From SZUA-152 sp964401355 (GTDB lineage Bacteria > Pseudomonadota > Gammaproteobacteria > SZUA-152), in contig CAYNYJ010000025.1 in the NCBI GenBank assembly GCA_964401355.1, positions 1 to 43,792 of the forward strand: 43,792 nucleotides of DNA. Direction: 5' to 3'. Made by a program: the position numbers and the translations under genes. This document shows positions 8,287 through 18,269 of the stretch, piece by piece. Position 1 is the stretch's first letter; the number at the start of each line of letters is the position of its first letter. Under the pieces are notes generated by a model. That model saw nothing but the letters and a program-made list of their open reading frames with translations, did no database searches and was not told the origin of the DNA.

Positions 8287-8922
8287 CTATCGGGGTGTAA
8301 CAGACGATTTTTTCCCATTGCCCGCTTCCAACAAACGGCGCACCGGAGCAAAAGAACGTCGATGAATCGGCGTCACCCCCAGCTCCTGTAACGCCGCTAT
8401 ATGTGCCTTGGTGGGATAACCCTTGTGACCCGCCAAGCCATAACCGGGATATTGGGCATCCATAACCACCATCTCCCGATCCCGGGTCACCTTGGCAATA
8501 ATCGATGCGGCACTGATCACTGGCACCGTACCATCACCTTTGATAATTGCTTCAGCGCTACAGGGTAAATCGGGACAACGATTGCCATCCACCAACACAT
8601 GATTGGGAGAGATATCCAAACTGGCTACTGCGCGCTGCATCGCCAGCATCGTCGCCTGCAAAATATTCAGTTCATCAATCTCTTCCACCTCAGCACGACC
8701 AATGGCCCAAGCCCTGGCCTTCACCTTAATTTCGTCAAACAAAGCTTCCCGGCGTTTTTGGCTTAATACCTTGGAATCTGCAAGACCGGCAATGGGGCGT
8801 TCAGGGTCGAGAATAACGGCGGCCGTCACCACCGGCCCTGCCAACGGGCCACGCCCGACTTCATCAACACCGGCGACGTGGTGTGCCTCTGCTGAAAATA
8901 ATAATCCCATTTGTTCGCTCAT
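8287..8922 (-). CDS. rnhB: Ribonuclease HII
   Basis: A 211-residue RNase HII, which removes misincorporated ribonucleotides and RNA primers from DNA duplexes. The motif HHVAGVDEVGRGPLAGPVV near residue 14 carries the first catalytic Asp and Glu (DEVGRG). VDGNRCPD holds a further active-site Asp, and ISAASIIAKVTRDREM with the downstream GYGLAGHKGYPTKAH completes the family pattern. It follows lpxB by 62 bases on the same strand, the standard lpxA-lpxB-rnhB order. The C-terminal NGKKSSVTPR tail ends just before the carbonic anhydrase relic, but the enzyme itself is full length. Confidence 0.96.
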   Translation of the reverse strand: MSEQMGLLFSAEAHHVAGVDEVGRGPLAGPVVTAAVILDPERPIAGLADSKVLSQKRREALFDEIKVKARAWAIGRAEVEEIDELNILQATMLAMQRAVASLDISPNHVLVDGNRCPDLPCSAEAIIKGDGTVPVISAASIIAKVTRDREMVVMDAQYPGYGLAGHKGYPTKAHIAALQELGVTPIHRRSFAPVRRLLEAGNGKKSSVTPR

Positions 8923-8984
8923 TTTTTCACTCTGTAAGACGGATTCACTTCCCGTTTATTTTCTGCTTGTCAGAATCATAGAAA

Positions 8985-10148
8985 TCATTCCTCACCGCTT
9001 ACTCGTCCCACCAATGCCAACACCGCGTTCGCCGCTTGCTGGCTGGCATCTTGTCGCAGAGTTTGATGAATTTCGTGAAAGCGTTGATTGACCTGTTCAT
9101 TCAGTGCAGTGTTTTCAAAATAGCTCAGCACCGCTTGCCCCAATTGCTCCGGCGTTGCCTCATGTTGAATGAATTCAGGCACCAGGGTTTCGTTAGCCAA
9201 CAAATTGGGCAATGAAAAATTATCAACCTTCACCATGCGTTTGGCCAACCAATAGGTCAAGGGAGCCAGTTTGTAAGCCACCACCATCGGGCATTTTAAT
9301 AACATCGCCTCCAGCGCAGCGGTGCCGGATGCCAGCAATACCACATCGGCGGCGGCCATCACCTCACGTGACTGCCCATCCACCAGGGTCATCGCTGGCG
9401 CATCCGAGATCTGCGCCAGGGCCTGTTCAAACTGGGTACGCCGGGCGTCATTGGCCAGGGGCACGACCACCTCCAGATGGGGGTGTTTCACCCGCAACCA
9501 GCGCACAGTTTCAATAAACGTCGATGCCAGATACTGTAATTCGTTGCTGCGACTCCCCGGCAACAGCGCCAGGATTTTATGATCCGCAGGGAGACCGAGT
9601 AATTTTCGTGCGGCCGCTTGATCCACACTCAGCGGAATCGTGTCGGCCAACGGATGCCCCACAAACTCCACTGGCAACTGATGCTGCAGATAGAATTTTT
9701 CTTCGAAAGGAAACAGGGTCAACATCAAATCCGTTGACTGCGCGATCTTTTTCACCCGGCCTTGACGCCACGCCCAAACGGAGGGGCTTACATAGTGAAC
9801 GGTTTTGATGCCCGCCTGGCGAAGCTGCCTCTCCAGACCCAGGGTGAAATCAGGAGCATCGATGCCGATAAAAACATCGGGTGGAGTTTCTCGGAAATGT
9901 TTAGACAGTTGGCGACGAATACCCAACAACTCACGATAACGACCCAACACCTCAACAATGCCCATCACCGACAGACGATCCATGGGGAAAAGACTGTGGG
10001 CACCGGCGGCAATCATCTGCGGACCGGCAATGCCTTCGAATACAGCATCGGGGTGACGCTGCCGGATGGCACTGATCAGCCCCGCACCCAACAAATCCCC
10101 TGAGGCCTCGCCGGCGACGACACCGACGCGCAGCGGATCATTTTTCAC
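8985..10148 (-). CDS. lpxB: Lipid A disaccharide synthase
   Basis: LpxB condenses UDP-2,3-diacylglucosamine with lipid X to form the beta-1,6 disaccharide core of lipid A, at the inner face of the cytoplasmic membrane. The sequence opens RVGVVAGEASGDLLGAGLI and continues with GIAGPQMIAAGA, VSPSVWAWRQGRVKKI and LPGSRSNELQYL, all typical of the family. The GTG at 10148 gives 387 residues and overlaps the lpxA stop (TAGTG), implying translational coupling. The frame is open to an ATG at 10193, but that extension lies inside lpxA and is not family-like. Confidence 0.96.
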   Translation of the reverse strand: MKNDPLRVGVVAGEASGDLLGAGLISAIRQRHPDAVFEGIAGPQMIAAGAHSLFPMDRLSVMGIVEVLGRYRELLGIRRQLSKHFRETPPDVFIGIDAPDFTLGLERQLRQAGIKTVHYVSPSVWAWRQGRVKKIAQSTDLMLTLFPFEEKFYLQHQLPVEFVGHPLADTIPLSVDQAAARKLLGLPADHKILALLPGSRSNELQYLASTFIETVRWLRVKHPHLEVVVPLANDARRTQFEQALAQISDAPAMTLVDGQSREVMAAADVVLLASGTAALEAMLLKCPMVVAYKLAPLTYWLAKRMVKVDNFSLPNLLANETLVPEFIQHEATPEQLGQAVLSYFENTALNEQVNQRFHEIHQTLRQDASQQAANAVLALVGRVSGEE

Positions 10149-10918
10149 TAACGCACAATCCCGCGGCGGACACCTTTCAGGAAATCGAGCCATTGCTGTA
10201 TTTCTTCACAGGACTCTGCATTGACTTCAATCTGCTGTGTGGCTTGTTCTAAAGTCAGGTTCGATCGATAAATGGTCTTGTAGGCCAGGCGCAGTTCTTT
10301 CAGTGCCGCACTGGAAAAACCGCGCCGTTTAAGCCCTTCGGTATTGAGACCGTGGGGTTTGGCCATATGGCCGGAGACCATCAGGAACGGCAGCACGTCT
10401 TTTGATATCACGCTGTTCATCGCAGTGAAACAATGTGCGCCCAGTTGGCAGAATTGATGCACCAAAGTAAAACCACCGAGAATGACGTGATCTTCAATGG
10501 TCACGTGTCCGGCCAGGGTAACGCTGTTGGCGAAGATGGTGTGATTGCCGATCTGGCAATCGTGGGCGATATGCACCGTCGCCATAATCCAGTTATCGTC
10601 ACCGATACGAGTAACGCCGGTATCCTGCACCGTACCGCGACTTATCGTGCAATATTCGCGAATCACGTTACGATCTCCGATCTCCAGCCGCGTCGGTTCG
10701 CCCGCGTATTTTTTATCTTGCGGATCGCCACCAATGGCAGCGAAAGAATAAATTTTGTTGTCGCGGCCAATCCGCGTAGGACCATCAATGACAACATGCG
10801 AGCCGATAGTCGTGCCTTCGGCAATCTCCACATTGGCGCCAATAACAGAAAAAGGCCCAACGCTGACGCCGTCAGCAATACAGGCTGTGGGATCGATGAT
10901 GGCTTGAGGATGAATCAA
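10148..10918 (-). CDS. lpxA: UDP-N-acetylglucosamine acyltransferase
   Basis: A 256-residue enzyme that transfers an R-3-hydroxyacyl chain from ACP to the 3-OH of UDP-GlcNAc, the first step of lipid A synthesis. It is a left-handed beta helix of hexapeptide repeats from residue 1 (IHPQAIIDPTACIADGVSVG) to about 185, followed by a helical C-terminus. HIAHDCQIGNH carries the expected catalytic histidine. GGFTLVHQFCQLG is also conserved. AGGTAG lies about 9 bases before the ATG. It sits 198 bases downstream of fabZ and overlaps lpxB. Confidence 0.97.
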   Translation of the reverse strand: MIHPQAIIDPTACIADGVSVGPFSVIGANVEIAEGTTIGSHVVIDGPTRIGRDNKIYSFAAIGGDPQDKKYAGEPTRLEIGDRNVIREYCTISRGTVQDTGVTRIGDDNWIMATVHIAHDCQIGNHTIFANSVTLAGHVTIEDHVILGGFTLVHQFCQLGAHCFTAMNSVISKDVLPFLMVSGHMAKPHGLNTEGLKRRGFSSAALKELRLAYKTIYRSNLTLEQATQQIEVNAESCEEIQQWLDFLKGVRRGIVR

Positions 10919-11116
10919 GAATTTGCTACCTCTGAACGTAAAGTGAATACTCTTTTTACCTGTATCCTTTTACACGTATTCCTTACACACGCAATAGTCA
11001 CCAAAGAAGAGTACAAGCAAAAATGTGAACCCATTCACATTCTTTTTTAGCATCGAATTTATCACCATACTTTTCCGCCAACAAAACCCGATTCCTTGGC
11101 TACTGTTAAATATTTT

Positions 11117-11584
11117 TTAAGCACTGCGCTCCGCACACATCAGTTCCGCAGAACACACTACGTTACCATCCACTTTTGCAACACCGTCAAACTTCCAAAC
11201 ACCCCGTTTGGTTTTAATGATGTCGACTTCCAGCACCAGCTGATCACCAGGAATGACCGGGCGTTTAAAACGTGCTTTATCAATGCCAACAAGATAATAC
11301 AGTGAGTCTTTATCTGGCACCTTGCCGCTAGTACGAAAGGCAAGAATACCCGTCGCTTGCGCTAGCGCTTCCAGGATAAGCACACCCGGCATGACCGCCC
11401 GATCCGGAAAATGGCCGGTAAAATACGGCTCATTAAATGTCACATTTTTATAACCAACCAGCCGCTCTCCAAGCTTGCATTCCGTGACCCGGTCAATCAA
11501 TAAAAATGGGTAACGGTGGGGTAAATGTTCCAGAATGTCGTAGATATCCAGCGTACTCAACGATGTATCCAATGGCTCACTCAT
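11117..11584 (-). CDS. fabZ: 3-hydroxyacyl-ACP dehydratase FabZ
   Basis: FabZ dehydrates beta-hydroxyacyl-ACP in fatty acid elongation and competes with LpxA and LpxD for the same acyl substrates, which explains its place between their genes. The hot-dog fold shows LPHRYPFLLIDRV, and HFPDRAVMPGVLILEALAQ carries the catalytic His and Glu. From the ATG at 11584 it is 155 residues, closer to the usual length, and overlaps the lpxD end by 8 bases. An ATG five codons earlier (11599) is possible. No strong Shine-Dalgarno decides between them, and coupling to lpxD translation is likely. Confidence 0.96.
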   Translation of the reverse strand: MSEPLDTSLSTLDIYDILEHLPHRYPFLLIDRVTECKLGERLVGYKNVTFNEPYFTGHFPDRAVMPGVLILEALAQATGILAFRTSGKVPDKDSLYYLVGIDKARFKRPVIPGDQLVLEVDIIKTKRGVWKFDGVAKVDGNVVCSAELMCAERSA

Positions 11585-12638
11585 TATTTTTTGTTTCATC
11601 CAAATGATTGTTAGCGTGCAAACGTTTTTCCAACTTTTTCAGGCGACGCGCCATATCGTCCAACTGCTTTAAACGCACAAAGTTACGATGCCACTGCGCA
11701 TTCTGTTCCAATGGTGTACCGGATGAATAAACACCGGCCTCAGAAATAGACTGGCTAACGTGAGACATCCCTGTGATGGTGACATTATCCGCGATCTCAA
11801 TGTGACCGACAATGCCCACACAACCACCAATTGCGCAATATTGGCCAATATGCGTACTCCCGGCTACCGCAGTGCAAGCGGCAATCGCCGTATGATCACC
11901 CACCTGCACGTTATGGCCGATCTGAATGAGATTATCGAGTTTTACACCATTACCAATGACAGTGTCATCCATGGCGCCACGATCGATGGTAGTATTTGCA
12001 CCCACTTCAACATCATCACCTAAGACCACATTACCCACTTGCGGTACTTTTACCCACTGCTCCTCATTCTTGGCCAAACCAAAACCGTCAGCACCGATCA
12101 CCACACCAGGATGCAAAATCACACGACGACCTAACCGTGAACCGTGACACACGGTGACATTTGCCCGCAAAGTGGTGTCATCGGCAATCACAACATTTTT
12201 GCCAATAACACAGCCCGGCCCAATACGGCATCCAGCAGCCACCACCACACCCGCTTCGATCACACATTGCGCCGCAATGGATGCTGTTTCATGAATCTGG
12301 CTAGTCGGATCAAGCGTGACACTGGAATGGATACCGGTAGGTTCAGCATCATCAGCATATAACCAGGCCGTCACATGAGCAAAGGCCACATGCGGGTTAC
12401 TCACAATAATGGCATGCACGGGAACCTGGCCAGCTTCAGTCTCAGTGACGAAAACTGCAGAAGCCGTAGTATCTTTCAAAAACTTTTTATAACGCGGATC
12501 AGCAAGAAAAGTAATGTCGCCCTGGACGGCGTTTACGAACGTGGCAACAGACGAAACCTCACAGCGTTCATCGCCTTCAAGACGTGCCAGCATTCCTTGC
12601 GCATTAAGCTTATCGACGATGACCTTCAGGGTTAACAC
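11577..12638 (-). CDS. lpxD: UDP-3-O-(3-hydroxyacyl)glucosamine N-acyltransferase
   Basis: A 353-residue enzyme, close to the usual length, that adds the N-linked hydroxyacyl chain in lipid A synthesis. An N-terminal uridine-binding domain (GDITFLADPRYKKFL) is followed by a long left-handed beta helix of hexapeptide repeats from about residue 100 to 310. These include GADGFGLAKNEEQW and IGHNVQVGDHTAIAACTAVAG, the catalytic-His region. The C-terminus is a lysine-rich helix. The start is a GTG at 12638, 12 bases after the skp stop. No good Shine-Dalgarno is seen, and coupling to skp is probable. Confidence 0.96.
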   Translation of the reverse strand: MLTLKVIVDKLNAQGMLARLEGDERCEVSSVATFVNAVQGDITFLADPRYKKFLKDTTASAVFVTETEAGQVPVHAIIVSNPHVAFAHVTAWLYADDAEPTGIHSSVTLDPTSQIHETASIAAQCVIEAGVVVAAGCRIGPGCVIGKNVVIADDTTLRANVTVCHGSRLGRRVILHPGVVIGADGFGLAKNEEQWVKVPQVGNVVLGDDVEVGANTTIDRGAMDDTVIGNGVKLDNLIQIGHNVQVGDHTAIAACTAVAGSTHIGQYCAIGGCVGIVGHIEIADNVTITGMSHVSQSISEAGVYSSGTPLEQNAQWHRNFVRLKQLDDMARRLKKLEKRLHANNHLDETKNNE

Positions 12639-12650
12639 GAGGTCACACTT

Positions 12651-13187
12651 TTACTTTTTATTCGGCTGTTTAAATTCCTGTTTCAAACGAGTGATGACTT
12701 TATCCGTAATATCGACATTATCACTCGCATAAACTACGCCATCCGTTACGACAAGATCATACTTTTCTTTCTTTGAAATATCCGTAATGACTTCAAAAAC
12801 GCGACGACGCAATTTATCAAACGCCTCATTACGGCGAATATTCAAGTCTTCTCGGAATTCTTCTTGCGAACGTTTCAAGTCACGTTTCTGCGAAATAATA
12901 TCGCGTTCCAATTTACGACGCTCAGATTCACTCATGATGGCTCCATCACGCGTGAGTTTTTCTTCCAGTTTGCGCACTGCCTTTTGGGATTTGACCAAGG
13001 CCTTATCACGGGGCGAGAATTCTTTCTCAAGTCGTTGACGCGCATCCTCGGCTTGCGGCGCCTTCTCTAAAACTTCTGCAGCGTTGACGAAACCAATTTT
13101 CGGTTCAGCCGCAGCCACATGGGTGACCGCAGCCATCAAAGCTACCCCTAAAATTACCGCCGCCAAACGGCTAGTCCACATTTTCAT
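12651..13187 (-). CDS. skp: Periplasmic chaperone Skp (OmpH family)
   Basis: A 178-residue protein with a signal peptide (MKMWTSRLAAVILGVALMAA, cleaved near HVAAA-EPK). The mature part starts PKIGFVNAAEVLEKAPQAED and then forms a long charged coiled coil, about residues 50-130 with many K, R and E. That matches the tentacles of the trimeric jellyfish-shaped chaperone that carries unfolded outer-membrane proteins through the periplasm. I chose the ATG at 13187; the frame also opens at a GTG at 13199. It lies between bamA and lpxD, the conserved arrangement. Confidence 0.93.
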   Translation of the reverse strand: MKMWTSRLAAVILGVALMAAVTHVAAAEPKIGFVNAAEVLEKAPQAEDARQRLEKEFSPRDKALVKSQKAVRKLEEKLTRDGAIMSESERRKLERDIISQKRDLKRSQEEFREDLNIRRNEAFDKLRRRVFEVITDISKKEKYDLVVTDGVVYASDNVDITDKVITRLKQEFKQPNKK

Positions 13188-13344
13188 GCTGATTCCCACG
13201 TTTTGTTATACACGCCCGCTGTGCAGGTTCATTGCGTCAATTTGATAGAATGCCATGCTCCCAAGCGCATCATGACATAAATCGCAAGCTGATTCGCCCA
13301 TGATGCCATGAATTTCAACCCGACCCAATGGCCCTTCATTTCGG

Positions 13345-15675
13345 TCAGAAAGGTGCGCCAATGGAAAACTGGAATATCTCCCGTACGTCACTGGCCTTAC
13401 TGTTAATCGCCCAGCCCCAGTTAAAGGTCAACGCACCCACAGGCGTCAACCAAATCGCCGACACACCATATGATGACCGCAGCTCATTGATATCAAAACT
13501 TTGTTGCGACGCAAACACATTACCGGCATCGATAAAGGTACTCAAACGAAAACTGCGTTCAGCCTCACCAAAAGGTGCCGGGAAAAATAGTTCCAGACGA
13601 GAAATGACCTTAGTGGTGCCACCAATCGCCCGGTTAGTAACGGCATCCCGCGGCCCCAGACTATTGCCTCGGAAGCCACGTACCGAGCGTCCACCACCCG
13701 CATAATAGTTTTTGTAGAACGGTAACTCAGTGGTATCGCCATAAGCATCACCGTAACCAAGTTCCAGCCCCAACAATAACGTAATACCTTTACTTATTGG
13801 CACATAATATTTCTGCCGCACGCTCAACTTGTAATATTCCAGGTCTCCGCCCGGCAAGGCGATCTCGGCCGACAGCCGGCTGAAATAGCCACTGTCCGGA
13901 AAGATAGCGCGATTGCGTGTGTCATGAGACCAGCTTAATGTTGTCGCGAAAGTATTGAACTTATTACCGTTGGCAGCCACCCATGCCGCATACGATGCAG
14001 GTGCCGTTAAACTATTAAGGGTTAAATCTGTATTTTCGTAACCCAAACTCCAAGAGGCACGATTATATTCACTGATCGGGAAACCAAAAATCACGCTCGT
14101 CCCATAAGTACTGGTAGAAAAATCGGCGAGATTGGCTCGCGAGGCATCTGTAGATCGCGAATACAGACTAAAGCCACGACTAATACCATTTTGCGTGTAA
14201 TAAGGATTGGTGTAACTGAAACGATAAATCGTATTGACCCTGCTGTTATTAATTTCGGTACTGACGCGCTTACCGGTACCCAGAAAATTATTAAAGGTCA
14301 CGCTCATGTTAAATAACAAACCTTGCGTTTCACCGTAACCCAGTCCCGCCGTGAAGTTACCCGTTGAGCCTTCAACCACATCAAAATTCAAATCAACCTG
14401 ATCGCTGGTGCCGGGAACTGCCGGCGTTTCCACGTTTACCGAATTAAAGTACCCGAGTTTCTGCAAACGGATTTTGGAGCGTTCTACCAAAGGAGATGAT
14501 AACCATGCGCCCTCCATTTGACGCACCTCACGGCGCACAACTTCATCACGCGTTTTGGTGTTACCGGTAATATTAATACGCCGCACATAAACCCGATTGC
14601 CTGGGCTAATGAAAAAATTCAACGCAATGGTACGATCCTCTTCATTGATATCCGGCACCGCATTAACATTAGCAAAAGCATAACCATCAATCCCCAGACG
14701 TTCGCTCAATTTATTACTGCTGTTGGCGATTGCCCGGCGAGAAAAAACATCACCCGCTTTCACCGTCAGTAAAGCACGTAGTTCTTCTTCGGGCACCGTA
14801 AAATTACCGGTAAGCTTAACGTCCCGTACCGTGAATTGGTCACCTTCATTGATATTAACGCTAATATAAACATCACGTTTGTCGGGCGTAATCGAAACCT
14901 GGGTAGACTCAATAATAAAATGCAGATAACCGCGATCGAGATAATATGAGCGCAGGGTTTCCAAGTCGCCCAAAAGCTCTTGCTTTGAATAGGAGCCACT
15001 ACCGGAAAGGCCCGACCACATCGTCGGTGTCGACAATTCAAACTTGTCCAGCAAGGTCGCCTCATCAAATTGATGTGCGCCGATGATATTGATCAGTTTG
15101 ATCTTCGCTGCATCACCTTCGTCGATATCAATAACGATCTCAACCCGGTTGCGCTCCAGATTCGTTAATTTGGTATCAATCTTTACGCCATATTTTCCAA
15201 GGCTAAAATACTGCTGATGCAGTTCTTGTTGAATTTGATCTAACAGGGAGCGATTAAAGATACGACCCTCAATAAGACCGATCGTCTTCAAGGCCGAGTT
15301 CAACTCTTCGGTATCCAACTCCTCGTTACCGAACACTTCTATTTTTGCAATGGATGGTCGCTCTTCAACGTGAATGGTCAATACATTGTCTTTGCGGGTT
15401 AATAATATATCTTCAAAAAAACCCGTTTTGTACAACGCCTTTACCACCGCACTGGCCTTTGCATCGTCCAGCGTTTCACCCACTTTTACCGGAAGATAAT
15501 TAAATGTGGTTCCTAGCGAAATACGTTGCAAGCCCTGTACCTGAATATCCTGCACCACAAATGATTCGAATGCCTCAACAGAACCCGCCCAACCAGCCAC
15601 CAGCAACACCGCTGAAAGGATCAAACGCTTTATTCTCAACATTTTATTGACACGACAACCCACGTAAAAAATCAT
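13345..15675 (-). CDS. bamA: Outer membrane assembly factor BamA
   Basis: The central component of the Bam machine, which folds beta-barrel proteins into the outer membrane. A signal peptide (LILSAVLLVAGWAGSVEAF) is followed by five POTRA domains over about 380 residues (FVVQDIQVQGLQRISLGTT opens the first). The C-terminal 16-strand barrel contains the lid-lock VRGFRGNSLGPRDAV and ends in a terminal Phe (FSIGAPF), the outer-membrane signature. The frame starts at ATG 15675, with GAGGT just upstream. The ATG at 15642 (MLRIKRLILS) gives a more standard signal peptide and 765 residues. It follows rseP directly, and skp follows 157 bases later. Confidence 0.97.
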   Translation of the reverse strand: MIFYVGCRVNKMLRIKRLILSAVLLVAGWAGSVEAFESFVVQDIQVQGLQRISLGTTFNYLPVKVGETLDDAKASAVVKALYKTGFFEDILLTRKDNVLTIHVEERPSIAKIEVFGNEELDTEELNSALKTIGLIEGRIFNRSLLDQIQQELHQQYFSLGKYGVKIDTKLTNLERNRVEIVIDIDEGDAAKIKLINIIGAHQFDEATLLDKFELSTPTMWSGLSGSGSYSKQELLGDLETLRSYYLDRGYLHFIIESTQVSITPDKRDVYISVNINEGDQFTVRDVKLTGNFTVPEEELRALLTVKAGDVFSRRAIANSSNKLSERLGIDGYAFANVNAVPDINEEDRTIALNFFISPGNRVYVRRINITGNTKTRDEVVRREVRQMEGAWLSSPLVERSKIRLQKLGYFNSVNVETPAVPGTSDQVDLNFDVVEGSTGNFTAGLGYGETQGLLFNMSVTFNNFLGTGKRVSTEINNSRVNTIYRFSYTNPYYTQNGISRGFSLYSRSTDASRANLADFSTSTYGTSVIFGFPISEYNRASWSLGYENTDLTLNSLTAPASYAAWVAANGNKFNTFATTLSWSHDTRNRAIFPDSGYFSRLSAEIALPGGDLEYYKLSVRQKYYVPISKGITLLLGLELGYGDAYGDTTELPFYKNYYAGGGRSVRGFRGNSLGPRDAVTNRAIGGTTKVISRLELFFPAPFGEAERSFRLSTFIDAGNVFASQQSFDINELRSSYGVSAIWLTPVGALTFNWGWAINSKASDVREIFQFSIGAPF

Positions 15676-15678
15676 ACC

Positions 15679-17043
15679 TCAATCCAACAAGCGTATGACG
15701 TCGTTGTATAACGCCAAGCTCATTAACATCACTAAAAGGACGATGCCGATATGTTGCATTTTTAATTGCACCGCATCGGACACGGGGCTGCCTTTCACCA
15801 TTTCAACCAAGTAATACATCAAATGCCCGCCGTCCAGCATGGGCACTGGCAATAAATTCAACACACCCAGACTGATGCTCACCACCGCCAGAAAATATAA
15901 AAAGGCGGTTAGACCAATATTTGCGGAGTAACCTGCATAGGTGGCAATCGTGATGGGGCCACTAAGGTTTTTCACTGACACATCGCCGGAAATCATTTTG
16001 CCAATCATGCGCAAGGTTAACGACGATAGCTGCCAGGTTTTGGCCGTCGCTACCATTAACGATTCGAAGAACGGATATTCTTCACGCGCCAACAACTCCG
16101 GCGGCACCGGCCCTGGCGACGCAGGCGCCGCGCCAATACGACCAATCGTTCCCGTATCGATGATTTTGCTTACGGTGTTTACCGCAATGGTCTGTGGCAA
16201 CCCATCGCGTTCAACTCTGAATTGAATCACCTCGTCAGGATGCGCACGCACAAACCTCACCACCGCCATCCAGTCGCTGATGGGCTGTTCATTCACGGAC
16301 AAAATAAGATCCCCACTTTTCAATCCCGCCAACTGTGCTGGCCCATCCGGCAACAGCTCACCCAACACCGCAGGTAACACCGGGCGAAAAGGAGAAATCC
16401 CCAGATAACTCAGCAATTCTTTTTGTTTGATTTCACTCGACACTCCGGCAATCGACAAGCGTAGCGTGTGTACTTCGCCATCTTTCGCACGCACCTGAAA
16501 GCTGAGTTCATCGTTACTCAGCGACGTGTCCAGTAAATTGATGCGGGTAACAGCCCAGGTCGGGGTTTTGAGACCATTCACCTCAAGGATGCGGTCACCT
16601 GTTTGAAATCCGGCAATCGCCGCAGCGGACTTCGGCTCCACTTCACCCACAATAGGTGCAACACCCGGCACTCCGATCAGGTACATCAACCAAAAAGCAA
16701 AAATCGCAAAAATAAAATTAAAGATCGGACCCGCCGCAACAATAGCGAAACGGCGCCACACCGATTGCCGGTTGAAAGTGCGATGCAGATCCTCTTTTGC
16801 TACCTCGCCCTCGCGTTCGTCGAGCATTTTTACGTAACCTCCCAATGGGAAGGCCGCAATCACATATTCGGTTTGGTCCGGGCCAAATTTCCGTATCCAC
16901 AACGGCTTGCCAAATCCCACAGAAAACCGCAGCACTTTGACGCCGAGTTTGCGTGCTGTCCAGAAATGACCGTATTCGTGAAAGGCGATCAATATACCCA
17001 ACGTGACAATCAACGCCAGGGTTGAAGAAAGAAATGCGCTCAA
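15679..17043 (-). CDS. rseP: Regulated intramembrane zinc protease RseP
   Basis: A 454-residue inner-membrane site-2 protease that, in the sigma-E pathway, cleaves the anti-sigma factor RseA after DegS. The HEYGH zinc motif lies at residues 22-26 in the first transmembrane segment. Two PDZ domains occupy roughly 125-305 (GEVEPKSAAAIAGFQTGDRI; LLPDGPAQLAGLKSGDLI). The last membrane segments carry NLLPVPMLDGGHLMYY with the third zinc ligand. The start is a TTG at 17043 overlapping the dxr stop (TTGA), so translation is probably coupled. No sigma-E or RseA gene is in the window. Confidence 0.96.
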   Translation of the reverse strand: MSAFLSSTLALIVTLGILIAFHEYGHFWTARKLGVKVLRFSVGFGKPLWIRKFGPDQTEYVIAAFPLGGYVKMLDEREGEVAKEDLHRTFNRQSVWRRFAIVAAGPIFNFIFAIFAFWLMYLIGVPGVAPIVGEVEPKSAAAIAGFQTGDRILEVNGLKTPTWAVTRINLLDTSLSNDELSFQVRAKDGEVHTLRLSIAGVSSEIKQKELLSYLGISPFRPVLPAVLGELLPDGPAQLAGLKSGDLILSVNEQPISDWMAVVRFVRAHPDEVIQFRVERDGLPQTIAVNTVSKIIDTGTIGRIGAAPASPGPVPPELLAREEYPFFESLMVATAKTWQLSSLTLRMIGKMISGDVSVKNLSGPITIATYAGYSANIGLTAFLYFLAVVSISLGVLNLLPVPMLDGGHLMYYLVEMVKGSPVSDAVQLKMQHIGIVLLVMLMSLALYNDVIRLLD

Positions 17044-18269
17044 TTAAGGTACTCCCGAACCAGGTTCTGCGCCATTTCACGGGCGGCATTGTCAGCACTC
17101 AACACCACATCCAAGGAACTCGCTGGCTGTGTTTCAAGTGTCTTCATGGTTCTTAAAATAATGTCAGGAATGGCGGTAAAACCAATTTTCTCATCTAAAA
17201 AATTTTGCACAGCAACCTCGTTGGCGGCATTCATAATGGCCGGACAGGTTCCCCCCGCATTTCCGGCATCATAAGCCAGCGACAAGCACGGGAAACGTTT
17301 CAAATCCGGGCATTCAAAGTTTAATTGTGCCACCTCAAACAAATCCAGTTCTGCCACCCCGGAATCCATGCGTTGTGGCCAGGCCATGGCATGCGCGATG
17401 GGGGTGCGCATGTCCGGATTACCCAACTGTGCCAGCACCGAACCGTCATCATAAGACACCATGGAATGAATCACGCTTTCGGGATGAATCACCACCTGAA
17501 TATGATCCGGCGTGGTGTTAAACAACCAGCAAGCCTCAATAACTTCCAGGCCCTTGTTCATCATGGTGGCGGAGTCCACAGAAATCTTGCGGCCCATTTT
17601 CCATTTTGGGTGAGCGCAGGCCTGATCCGGAGTCACAGCCTCTAATTCTGCCAAATCGGTGTTCAGAAACGGCCCACCGGAGGCTGTCAACAAAATACGT
17701 TTAATGCCCAGACCACTTAAGCTTTTCTTGGTGCGCACACACGCATAGTCACCCGGCATACTTTGAAAGATAGCATTATGCTCACTATCAATCGGCAATA
17801 ATTCGGCACCACTGGCTTGCACGGCATCCAGTAAGATCTGCCCCGACATCACCAGCGCCTCTTTGTTGGCCAACAAAATACGTTTGCCCGCGTGTGCGGC
17901 CGCCAGGGTCGGGCGCAAGCCCGCCGCACCCACAATGGCCGCCATCACCTGCTGCACCTGTTCCAATGCCGCGACGGTTTCCAGCCCCTCCACACCACTC
18001 AGCAGCGTGGCATTCGAACCGGCATCGCGCAATTTTTGTTGCAGCTGTTCTGCCGCCACGACATCCACCATCACCACATATTCCGGGGCAAAAGCGAGAG
18101 CCTGCTCCAGCAGTCGATCGACCTGGCGATGTGCCGTCAATGCCACCACCCGATAACGATTCGGGTGTTGGGAAATCACATCCAGAGTGTTCACACCAAT
18201 GGAACCGGTGGCCCCCAAAATGGTGACACCGGTGGGCCCATGCGGAATCGGCGTGGCATTCGCAGTCAT
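17040..18269 (-). CDS. dxr: 1-deoxy-D-xylulose 5-phosphate reductoisomerase
   Basis: A 409-residue NADPH-dependent enzyme that makes 2-C-methyl-D-erythritol 4-phosphate, the committed step of the MEP isoprenoid pathway. The Rossmann motif GVTILGATGSIGVNTLDVI lies near residue 15. NKEALVMSG, LLPIDSEHNAIFQ (metal and substrate site) and KISVDSATMMNKGLEVIEA are all conserved. The ATG at 18269 overlaps the cdsA stop as ATGA and gives a standard N-terminus; a longer frame to 18302 is inside cdsA. Its product feeds undecaprenyl synthesis by the nearby UppS. Confidence 0.97.
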   Translation of the reverse strand: MTANATPIPHGPTGVTILGATGSIGVNTLDVISQHPNRYRVVALTAHRQVDRLLEQALAFAPEYVVMVDVVAAEQLQQKLRDAGSNATLLSGVEGLETVAALEQVQQVMAAIVGAAGLRPTLAAAHAGKRILLANKEALVMSGQILLDAVQASGAELLPIDSEHNAIFQSMPGDYACVRTKKSLSGLGIKRILLTASGGPFLNTDLAELEAVTPDQACAHPKWKMGRKISVDSATMMNKGLEVIEACWLFNTTPDHIQVVIHPESVIHSMVSYDDGSVLAQLGNPDMRTPIAHAMAWPQRMDSGVAELDLFEVAQLNFECPDLKRFPCLSLAYDAGNAGGTCPAIMNAANEVAVQNFLDEKIGFTAIPDIILRTMKTLETQPASSLDVVLSADNAAREMAQNLVREYLN